Source of the DNA: an uncultured beta proteobacterium
Lineage (GTDB): Bacteria; Pseudomonadota; Gammaproteobacteria; Burkholderiales; Burkholderiaceae_C
Assembly (NCBI GenBank): GCA_903927495.1
Contig: CAIYNH010000691.1
Coordinates: forward strand, 1-10,532
Length of the DNA: 10,532 bases
Reading direction: 5' to 3'
A program made the translations under genes and the position numbers. Positions within the stretch are counted from its first letter, which is position 1. Each line of letters begins with the position of its first letter. The notes under the pieces were generated by a model. That model was not told the DNA's origin and made no database searches. It saw nothing but the letters and a program-made list of their open reading frames with translations. Shown in pieces: positions 5,083 to 10,532 of this stretch.

Positions 5083-6207
5083 ATGTCGCTCGTGAATCCG
5101 CCCCCTGCCCGCCTGAACGCGATTGAACTGGCACGTAAGCGCATCATGCACGATGCTGCAGCTCCGGCCGAAACTTGGGTCGATGCTTCGGTGCTGCGCT
5201 CCTGGCAGCGTTGCCTGAGTATGGGTTTACGCCCCCAAAACCCGGTTGTTTTTGAACAGGTGCTGCCCACCCTGTCTCATCAAGCGCAAGATGCCAGCCA
5301 ACAACTGGTGCAATCTGCCAAGCCCGTGCTAGAAAGCCTGGCCCGGGCCATTGTCAACACCCGCTACTTTGCCATCCTGACCAACGCGCAGGGCGTGGTG
5401 GTAGACGCCAGTGGTGCGATCGACCACTCTGACCCACGCGCCCACCTGATCACCCGCATTGGTGCAGACCTTTCCGAACGCAGCATTGGCACCACGGCCA
5501 TTGGCACCGCACTGGCAGAGTTGCAACCAGTCTGGCTTCACCGTGGTGAGCATTTTTTTGAAACCACCTCGGTCTATAGCTGTGCCGGTGCGCCCCTGTT
5601 TGGGCCTGATGGTGCGTGCGTGGGCATGCTCGACGTGACCGGAATTGATGCACAGGAGCGACCAGAACTGAAACACCTGGTGCGCCAATCGGCCAGCAAA
5701 ATCGAAAATGCAATGGTCACGGCACAACCACACGCCCTGATGCTTCGGCTGAACTGGCCGGGTAACCCCATCGGCAGTGACGCAGACGGCATCTTGTGCC
5801 TGGATGCCGATGGCTGGGTCACGGGAGCCAATCAGGTGACACGCCAAATGGTTCCTGGCATGAATGGCCATGGCTTGACCCCAGTGCATGTCAGTGAGAT
5901 GTTTGGCCTGCCGTTCGAGCATTTGTTTGATGCCGCGAAACGCTCCGACCCACTGCTTGAACTCCCGCTCTGGAGTGGCCTTCGTCTGGGTGCTCAGGCG
6001 ATCCTGCGGAGCCAGGAAATGCACCACTCGCAAACCCGCTCGACGCTGGCACCCGCCTTACATTTACGCGAGGTTGAAGCCGTCATGATTCGTAAAGCGG
6101 TCGATGAGGCCCGCGGCAAGGTGGGCCAGGCAGCGCAGGTTTTGGGCATCAGCCGCGCCACGCTGTACCGCAAGCTGGGGCAAAAGCCGGGTGGCAAATC
6201 ACCCTGA
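5083..6207 (+). CDS. AcoR-like GAF/Fis-HTH transcriptional regulator lacking the AAA+ domain
   Basis: A 374-residue regulator from the ATG at 5083. An AcoR-type N-terminal helix region (LRSWQRCLSMGLRP) leads into a GAF sensor domain, about residues 80-213, with the family phrases SIGTTAIGTALAE, YSCAGAPLFGP and GMLDVTG. A PAS-like stretch (about 217-310) follows, then a C-terminal Fis-type helix-turn-helix (about 327-366; GQAAQVLGISRATLYRKLG). The AAA+ module that normally sits between sensor and HTH in AcoR proteins is missing: there is no Walker A, Walker B or GAFTGA. It therefore should not activate sigma54 and probably acts as a classical activator or repressor. The frame stays open upstream to a TTG at 4897 with ATGs at 4972 and 4993. 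I prefer 5083 because the family homology begins shortly after it, although no clear Shine-Dalgarno is visible at any of these starts. It is divergent from the aor operon and is its likely regulator. Confidence 0.85.
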   Translation: MSLVNPPPARLNAIELARKRIMHDAAAPAETWVDASVLRSWQRCLSMGLRPQNPVVFEQVLPTLSHQAQDASQQLVQSAKPVLESLARAIVNTRYFAILTNAQGVVVDASGAIDHSDPRAHLITRIGADLSERSIGTTAIGTALAELQPVWLHRGEHFFETTSVYSCAGAPLFGPDGACVGMLDVTGIDAQERPELKHLVRQSASKIENAMVTAQPHALMLRLNWPGNPIGSDADGILCLDADGWVTGANQVTRQMVPGMNGHGLTPVHVSEMFGLPFEHLFDAAKRSDPLLELPLWSGLRLGAQAILRSQEMHHSQTRSTLAPALHLREVEAVMIRKAVDEARGKVGQAAQVLGISRATLYRKLGQKPGGKSP

Positions 6208-6220
6208 CACCGCTACACTT

Positions 6221-6802
6221 TCAGGATTCTGACTTTTCCAACCACTTCTGCACGGCCGCAGGGGCATAGCTGGCAAAGCGATCCAGCAGGGCACAGGGTT
6301 CAGACTCTACGATCAACAGGGATCGGCACTGCGGCTTAAGGAACTGCTCTTGTGCTGCATGATCCAAAAAGCCCGTTAACGCATCAAAATACCCCGCTAC
6401 GTTCAATAAGCCGCAGGGTTTAGCATGAATACCAAGTTGGGCCCAGGTCCAAATTTCAAAAATTTCCTCAAATGTCCCAATCCCGCCCGGCATGGCAATG
6501 AACCCGTCAGAGAGTTCGGCCATCAGGGTTTTGCGCTCATGCATGGATTGGGTGATATGGAGTTCGGTCAGGCTCTTGTGAGCGACTTCCTTTCGCGCCA
6601 GGGCCTGCGGTATCACGCCGACAACCCGACCACCGAGTCGCAAAACGGCATCGGCAACCAGCCCCATGAGCCCAATGCTTGCTCCGCCATAAACCAAACC
6701 CAAGTCTCGCGCCACAAGCGCTTGGGCAAGGTCACGCGCGCCATCGGCATAAGCTTCCAGTCGGCCAGGACTGGAGCCGCAATAAACGCAAATGTTTTTC
6801 AT
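6221..6802 (-). CDS. LOG-family protein, nucleotide 5'-monophosphate phosphoribohydrolase (cytokinin-activating type)
   Basis: A 193-residue Rossmann-fold protein of the TIGR00730/LOG family, at the usual length. The N-terminal strand ICVYCGSSPG is followed by LVYGGASIGLMG (37-48), MHERK (87-91) and MPGGIGTFEE (104-113), the PGGxGTxxE signature that, with the Arg and Glu, forms the active site. Members cleave the N-glycosidic bond of cytokinin riboside 5'-monophosphates or AMP-like nucleotides. Older annotation calls them lysine decarboxylases, which is not supported. The ATG at 6800-6802 overlaps the elbB stop codon in an ATGA arrangement, so translation is probably coupled. The 3' end converges on the GAF regulator with only 13 bp between stops and no visible terminator. 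In bacteria the physiological role of this housekeeping-type copy is often unknown. Confidence 0.92.
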   Translation of the reverse strand: MKNICVYCGSSPGRLEAYADGARDLAQALVARDLGLVYGGASIGLMGLVADAVLRLGGRVVGVIPQALARKEVAHKSLTELHITQSMHERKTLMAELSDGFIAMPGGIGTFEEIFEIWTWAQLGIHAKPCGLLNVAGYFDALTGFLDHAAQEQFLKPQCRSLLIVESEPCALLDRFASYAPAAVQKWLEKSES

Positions 6803-7482
6803 GACACGCGCTTGAGGACTTCCGTCACACAGCGTTCAATGCCAACAAACACATCACTCAAGCGGGCATCGTCAAACATATAGGCCGGTGTAGTGATGAG
6901 CTTGTGGGCTTCGTCGATGACAATTTCACGCGAGTCGGGCGTGTTCTGGTGCTGTTGCCCGAGTTCTTCCATGGCTTGCGCACAAGCGGTGTCATTGCCC
7001 AGAGTCAGCGCCACGCTTTGCTGGGTTTGGTGCATCGCCAATGCCACAAGCGCCGGAGCAATGCAAATGGCACCCACCGGCTTTTTGGCTTCAAAAAAAC
7101 CACTCACGAAGGCCGCCACGTCCGCCCGCACCTCGGCTTGCGCGCCTTTGAAGGCGAACGTACAGTGGTTTTTTGCCACACCAAAGCCACCCGGCATCAC
7201 CAGCCCGTCGTAGTCTTGTACCTGAGCATGCGCCAGGTCCAGGCACTTGCCGAGTCGCGAAATGCGGCTGGACTCTTCTAGTATGTTGCGCTGTGTTCCT
7301 GCCACCGGCTCACCGGTCACGTGGTTGACAACGTGGAACTGGGTCACGTTGGGCGCAATGCATTGAAAATCAGCGCCATGCTGATCCAGCGCCAGCAGCG
7401 TGAGCACAGCCTCCCGTATTTCGGCACCATCCAGATAGCCGCAGCCTGAGAGTAAAACAGCAATTTTTGGGGTCTTGGACAT
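6799..7482 (-). CDS. elbB: ElbB, DJ-1/PfpI-superfamily glyoxalase-like protein
   Basis: A 227-residue protein closely resembling E. coli ElbB (217 residues). It has LSGCGYLDGAEIREAVLTLLALD near the start, a VMPGGFGVAKN segment (95-105), the nucleophile-elbow Cys at C140 in GAICIAPA, and ITTPAYM near the end. The glutamate of DGAEI (E21) is the likely partner of the catalytic Cys, as in DJ-1 proteins. The family was named from a genetic link to isoprenoid (lycopene) production, and glyoxalase activity was reported later for the E. coli protein. The true in vivo role is not settled. The start at 7480-7482 has a GGAG Shine-Dalgarno a few bases upstream. It is the first gene of a two-gene leftward unit with the LOG gene, with which it shares 4 bp. 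Confidence 0.93.
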   Translation of the reverse strand: MSKTPKIAVLLSGCGYLDGAEIREAVLTLLALDQHGADFQCIAPNVTQFHVVNHVTGEPVAGTQRNILEESSRISRLGKCLDLAHAQVQDYDGLVMPGGFGVAKNHCTFAFKGAQAEVRADVAAFVSGFFEAKKPVGAICIAPALVALAMHQTQQSVALTLGNDTACAQAMEELGQQHQNTPDSREIVIDEAHKLITTPAYMFDDARLSDVFVGIERCVTEVLKRVS

Positions 7483-7505
7483 CAGGGTCTCCAGTAGTTT
7501 TTCTG

Positions 7506-7511
7506 ATTATC
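7506..7511 (-). promoter_or_regulatory. Candidate -10 element for elbB
   Basis: On the minus strand GATAAT matches the sigma70 -10 consensus at 5 of 6 positions and is well placed, 24 bp before the elbB ATG. No convincing -35 hexamer is seen at 16-18 bp, so the call is tentative. Confidence 0.3.
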
Positions 7512-7588
7512 ACGCGCACGATCTGCGCTTTGGCACAAGATGTCACAATCTTTGCATTGACTGCGGTCATCAACCTACGCCCTTTCCA

Positions 7589-8296
7589 ATGCCAGCCCCT
7601 TGCGCCAAATCGCCACCGTCCCAGTTACCGCAAATTTCCGTCCTGACCCTCTCCATCCCCGTGGCCATGGGCTACGTACCTTTGGGCATGGTGTTTGGCT
7701 TTTTATTTGTTCAGGCAGGTGCCTCATGGTGGCTGGCGGTACTGGCCAGCATCTTCGTTTTTGCAGGTGCGGCGCAGTTCATGATGGTACCGATGCTGGC
7801 CAGCGGTTTGCCCATTGCATCGATTGCCCTGGCAACCATGGTGGTTAACCTGCGCCATGTGTTTTACGGCTTGTCACTGCTGCACAAATTGCCAACGCAG
7901 CCTTGGGCGCGCTGGTACCTGGTATTTGGCTTGACGGACGAAACCTATTCGGTGCTGACCACCTTGCCAGCGGGCACCAGCACCATTCAAATGGTGGTCG
8001 TGGCATTGCTTAACCAGGGTTGGTGGGTACTGGGCACCCTGCTTGGAGCCGTGATTGGCACCCAAGCGCAAGTACCGCTGATGGGGCTGGACTTTGCATT
8101 GGCCGCGTTATTCGCTGTGCTGGCGGTGGAGCAGTGGCGCAGCGCAGCATCCAGCGCGCCGCTGTGGGTCGCGCTTCTGAGCTACGCCACGGCGCAAACT
8201 TTTGTGCCACAGCAGGCCCTGCTAAGCGCCATCGGCCTGAGCGTGCTGGCGGGTCTGTTTTGGCCGACATCTCTAACCAAGGAAACCCAGCCATGA
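7589..8296 (+). CDS. azlC: AzlC family branched-chain amino-acid exporter subunit
   Basis: A 235-residue polytopic inner-membrane protein. Family motifs are IPVAMGYVPLGMVFGF (23-38), FVFAGAAQFMMVPML (56-70), MVVNLRHVFYGLSL (84-97) and FGLTDETYSVL (113-123). Several hydrophobic segments follow, including two near the C-terminus. AzlC with AzlD (YgaZ/YgaH in E. coli) forms an exporter of branched-chain amino acids. The frame is open back to 7475, overlapping elbB on the other strand. The ATG at 7589 gives a normal family length and avoids a hydrophilic, Cys/His-rich non-homologous leader, so I chose it. No good Shine-Dalgarno is visible there, which leaves the exact start uncertain. The stop codon overlaps the azlD start (ATGA, 8293-8296). 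Confidence 0.92.
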   Translation: MPAPCAKSPPSQLPQISVLTLSIPVAMGYVPLGMVFGFLFVQAGASWWLAVLASIFVFAGAAQFMMVPMLASGLPIASIALATMVVNLRHVFYGLSLLHKLPTQPWARWYLVFGLTDETYSVLTTLPAGTSTIQMVVVALLNQGWWVLGTLLGAVIGTQAQVPLMGLDFALAALFAVLAVEQWRSAASSAPLWVALLSYATAQTFVPQQALLSAIGLSVLAGLFWPTSLTKETQP

Positions 8297-8634
8297 TTGA
8301 CACAAGTTACGCGTTGAGTGTCATGGCGGCCATGGCCGCAATCACGTTTGGCCTGCGGGCTCTGCCATTTTTGGCAGCGCGATTCTTGCAGAGTCACCGA
8401 CTGGTGCAGCAACTCGGGCGTTTTTTGCCGCTGGCCATCATGACGCTGCTGCTGTTGCACACGCTGGTCGGCAGCGCACGCCAAAACCCGTCTGGCCCAT
8501 GGGCAGAATTGGCGGCAGTGCTGATCGTTATCGTCTTGCAATGGTGGCGCAGGCACGCGCTGCTGAGCATTTTGACGGGCACGGCACTGTATGTGTTACT
8601 GCGCAACACGGGGTTGTTCAAGCTTGTGACTTGA
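8293..8634 (+). CDS. azlD: AzlD family branched-chain amino-acid exporter small subunit
   Basis: A 113-residue hydrophobic protein with about four membrane segments. Family features are ITFGLRALPFLAARF (17-31), LGRFLPLAIMTLLLLHTL (41-58), the AVLIVIVLQWWRRHALLSILTGT stretch, and a final YVLLRNTG. It is the partner of AzlC. The ATG at 8293-8295 overlaps the azlC TGA, with AAGGA about 8 nt upstream, so the two are translationally coupled. An in-frame extension upstream to 8020 exists but lies entirely inside azlC and is not coding. A 69-bp gap separates it from clpS, with no clear terminator. Confidence 0.93.
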   Translation: MIDTSYALSVMAAMAAITFGLRALPFLAARFLQSHRLVQQLGRFLPLAIMTLLLLHTLVGSARQNPSGPWAELAAVLIVIVLQWWRRHALLSILTGTALYVLLRNTGLFKLVT

Positions 8635-8691
8635 CTCCACACTGATTGAGCTTTGATTTGTCCCTGCCAAAAACCATGTTCGTGACCCCGA

Positions 8692-8697
8692 TAGAAT
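8692..8697 (+). promoter_or_regulatory. Candidate -10 element just ahead of clpS
   Basis: TAGAAT matches TATAAT at 5 of 6 positions. It ends six bases before the clpS ATG (8704), so a transcript from it would be leaderless or nearly so. No good -35 hexamer is seen 16-18 bp upstream, and the CCCCGAT just before it lacks a partner at heat-shock spacing. Confidence 0.25.
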
Positions 8698-8703
8698 GAT
8701 CTG

Positions 8704-9066
8704 ATGGCTACAAAAATTCCGAAAATCGTTCCGATCCAACCGATCCAGAAGCCCGATAGTGATACCGGAGGTACTGTGCTGCTGGAGCGTCGAACCCAGA
8801 AAACCTTGCCGCCCCACATGTATCAGGTGGTCATGCTTAATGACGACTATACCCCCATGGAATTCGTGGTTATCGTGCTGCAGGAGTTTTTTGGCAAAGA
8901 CCTTGAAACCTCTACCATGATCATGCTCAAGATTCACTTGGACGGCAAAGGCATTTGCGGGGTGTACACGCGTGATGTCGCCGCCACCAAGGTGGATCAG
9001 GTCCTAGATGCCGCCAACAAAGCCGGTCATCCCCTCAAATGTATCTTTGAACCCATTGAATCCTGA
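8704..9066 (+). CDS. clpS: ClpS, N-degron adaptor of the ClpAP protease
   Basis: A 120-residue adaptor that binds the N-domain of ClpA and delivers substrates bearing destabilising N-terminal Phe, Leu, Trp or Tyr. The degron pocket is complete. N46, D47, D48, T50 and M52 (in [13 protein letters not shown]) and H78 (in LKIHLDGKG) line up with N34, D35, D36, T38, M40 and H66 of E. coli ClpS, a constant offset of 12. Met at the gatekeeper position marks the standard ClpS1 specificity. The flexible N-terminal tail is longer than in E. coli (106 residues in total there). That tail is needed to slow ClpA on other substrates. There is no clear Shine-Dalgarno. It precedes clpA by 129 bp, the usual clpS-clpA order. 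Confidence 0.96.
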   Translation: MATKIPKIVPIQPIQKPDSDTGGTVLLERRTQKTLPPHMYQVVMLNDDYTPMEFVVIVLQEFFGKDLETSTMIMLKIHLDGKGICGVYTRDVAATKVDQVLDAANKAGHPLKCIFEPIES

Positions 9067-9084
9067 GCAAAGGCACCCAGATGA

Positions 9085-9109
9085 TTCGCTGACGAATAAC
9101 GCAAGCGAA
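9085..9109. other. Hairpin in the clpS-clpA gap
   Basis: TTCGCT (9085-9090) and AGCGAA (9104-9109) form a perfect 6-bp stem with a 13-nt loop, 18 bp after the clpS stop. No T run follows, so it is not an ordinary terminator. It could be an mRNA-stability element, or chance. The rest of the 129-bp gap is AT-richer and could contain a clpA promoter, but I see no convincing -35/-10 pair. Confidence 0.25.
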
Positions 9110-9195
9110 CTGCCCCGCAAAACCTGCATATCTGAATTGGCATTCAAATCAGATTACAGTTAACACTTGAAACAAAGCTATTCATAAGGAATCCC

Positions 9196-10532
9196 ATGAT
9201 TGCCCAAGAACTGGAAGTCAGCCTTCATATGGCTTTTGTCGAAGCGCGCCAACAGCGCCATGAATTCATCACCGTAGAACATTTATTGCTGGCATTGCTG
9301 GACAATCCCAGCGCCTCAGAGGTGCTGCGGGCCTGCTCAGCCAATCCTGATGACCTGCGCAAGTCGCTGGTCACGTTTATCAAGGACAACACTCCTCAGG
9401 TGGCGGGATCAGACGATGTCGATACCCAACCCACTCTGGGATTTCAACGTGTGATCCAGCGCGCCATCATGCATGTGCAATCCACCGGAAATGGCAAAAA
9501 AGAAGTCACCGGTGCCAATGTGCTGGTGGCCATTTTTGGCGAGAAAGACTCGCACGCCGTGTATTACCTGCACCAGCAAGGTGTCACACGGCTTGATGTG
9601 GTGAACTTTATTGCGCATGGCATTAAAAAGAGTGAACCACCGGAGCCGGTCAAATCTGGCGAAAGTGCGGCCGAGTCGGAAGATGCGGCTTCAGAAAAAA
9701 ATGAAAAATCTTCACCGCTTGATCTTTACACCCAAAATCTGAATCAACTCGCCAAAGACGGCAAGATTGACCCGTTGATCGGGCGTGAGTACGAAGTCGA
9801 GCGGGTTATCCAGATTTTGTGCCGGCGGCGTAAAAACAACCCGCTGCTGGTCGGTGAGGCAGGCGTTGGCAAAACGGCCATAGCCGAAGGTCTGGCTTGG
9901 CGCATCACGGAAAAGGCGGTACCAGAAATTCTGGCAGAGTCTGTCGTTTACTCCTTGGACATGGGTGCCTTGCTTGCTGGTACCAAGTACCGGGGCGATT
10001 TTGAACAACGCCTCAAGGGTGTTTTAAAGTCGCTCAAAGACAAGCCGAACACCATTTTGTTCATCGATGAAATCCACACACTGATCGGCGCGGGTGCAGC
10101 CTCTGGCGGCACACTGGACGCATCAAACCTGCTCAAACCCGCCCTCGGTTCTGGTGCACTCAAGTGCATTGGTGCCACCACGTTCACTGAGTACCGGGGT
10201 ATTTTCGAGAAAGACGCAGCGCTGTCGCGCCGTTTCCAAAAGGTTGACGTGGTGGAGCCTACGGTCGAAGAAACTGTAGAAATTCTGAAGGGGCTGAAGT
10301 CCCGCTTTGAAGAACACCACAACGTCAAGTACGCCGTTGCAGCCCTACAGGCGGCAGCCGAGCTGAGCGCCAAATACATCAACGACCGGCATTTACCTGA
10401 CAAGGCCATCGACGTAATTGACGAAGCAGGTGCGGCACAGCGCATATTGCCGGTGTCCAAACGCAAGAAAATCATCACCAAAGCCGAGGTTGAGGACATT
10501 GTGGCCAAGATTGCCCGCATTCCGCCAGCCAA
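9196..10532 (+). CDS. clpA: ClpA, ATP-dependent unfoldase subunit of ClpAP (3' partial)
   Basis: The frame is open from the ATG at 9196 to the right edge, giving 445 complete codons of an expected total of about 760. The start has AGGA (9187-9190) 5 nt upstream. Residues 1-145 form the Clp N-domain ([14 protein letters not shown], then [13 protein letters not shown]), the docking site for ClpS. An acidic/Ser-rich linker follows (about 146-173), then the first AAA+ module (D1). D1 shows Walker A GEAGVGKT (220-227), Walker B ILFIDEIH (287-294, with D291/E292), sensor-1 GATT (326-329) and arginine fingers in ALSRRF (R345/R346). [15 protein letters not shown] (399-413) is the usual D1 small-domain sequence. 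The linker and short middle region distinguish it from ClpB/ClpC. It unfolds substrates and feeds them to ClpP. The D2 module and the ClpP-binding loop lie outside the window. Confidence 0.96.
   Translation, partial: MIAQELEVSLHMAFVEARQQRHEFITVEHLLLALLDNPSASEVLRACSANPDDLRKSLVTFIKDNTPQVAGSDDVDTQPTLGFQRVIQRAIMHVQSTGNGKKEVTGANVLVAIFGEKDSHAVYYLHQQGVTRLDVVNFIAHGIKKSEPPEPVKSGESAAESEDAASEKNEKSSPLDLYTQNLNQLAKDGKIDPLIGREYEVERVIQILCRRRKNNPLLVGEAGVGKTAIAEGLAWRITEKAVPEILAESVVYSLDMGALLAGTKYRGDFEQRLKGVLKSLKDKPNTILFIDEIHTLIGAGAASGGTLDASNLLKPALGSGALKCIGATTFTEYRGIFEKDAALSRRFQKVDVVEPTVEETVEILKGLKSRFEEHHNVKYAVAALQAAAELSAKYINDRHLPDKAIDVIDEAGAAQRILPVSKRKKIITKAEVEDIVAKIARIPPA

Noticed and set aside
5329..6033. 234-codon open frame on the minus strand under the GAF regulator
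   Set aside because: Its translation is low-complexity and His/Cys-rich with no recognisable motif. The + strand frame encodes clear GAF and HTH domains, so this is a shadow.
7475..7588. N-terminal extension of azlC overlapping elbB
   Set aside because: The extra 38 residues are hydrophilic, unlike any AzlC start, and would overlap the elbB start codon. The ATG at 7589 gives the normal length.
8651..8692. Heat-shock (sigma32) promoter for clpS, from CTTTGAT and CCCCGAT
   Set aside because: The two parts are 28 bp apart instead of about 13-16, and the -35 part is a poor match.
1..10532. CRISPR array, tRNA/rRNA genes, insertion sequences, prophage or defence genes
   Set aside because: No regularly spaced repeats, no cloverleaf or rRNA-like sequence, and no transposase, integrase or phage-like frame was seen on either strand.

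Overview
The window looks like a chromosomal segment from a Gram-negative betaproteobacterium, most likely of the Comamonadaceae (Rhodoferax/Polaromonas-like). This rests on the protein flavour, moderate-to-high GC, the clpS-clpA pair and the elbB gene. No database search was possible, so the taxonomy is inference.

Left part (1-4814). The 3' end of a response-regulator receiver domain enters from the left on the + strand. Facing it, transcribed leftward, is a five-gene cluster for a tungsten-type aldehyde oxidoreductase (AOR). Its genes, in transcription order, are a four-cluster ferredoxin-like subunit (aorA), the tungstopterin catalytic subunit (aorB), an FAD/NAD(P)H oxidoreductase subunit (aorC), a MoaD/ThiS-like small sulfur carrier, and an unrecognised 99-residue protein ending in Gly-Gly-Gly. 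The first three match the three-subunit AOR described from Aromatoleum aromaticum. Between aorB and aorC lies a 158-bp gap with two terminator-like hairpins and a REP-like inverted repeat. All three sit exactly where the AB module would be separated from the C subunit.

Middle (4815-6207). A divergent control region holds a sigma70-like promoter for the aor operon whose -35 and -10 are overlapped by a perfect 8-bp inverted repeat. Next to it, on the + strand, is an AcoR-like regulator with a GAF domain, a PAS-like region and a Fis-type helix-turn-helix, but without the AAA+ sigma54-activating domain. It is the obvious candidate regulator of the operon.

Right part (6221-10532). This is ordinary housekeeping DNA: a LOG-family nucleotide phosphoribohydrolase translationally coupled to elbB (both leftward), the azlC-azlD branched-chain amino-acid exporter pair with an ATGA overlap, the N-degron adaptor clpS, and the first 445 codons of clpA, which runs off the right edge.

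The most interesting content is the AOR operon: its dedicated MoaD-like protein, the GGG-tailed unknown protein, the internal attenuation region, and the AAA+-less regulator with a well-placed candidate operator.
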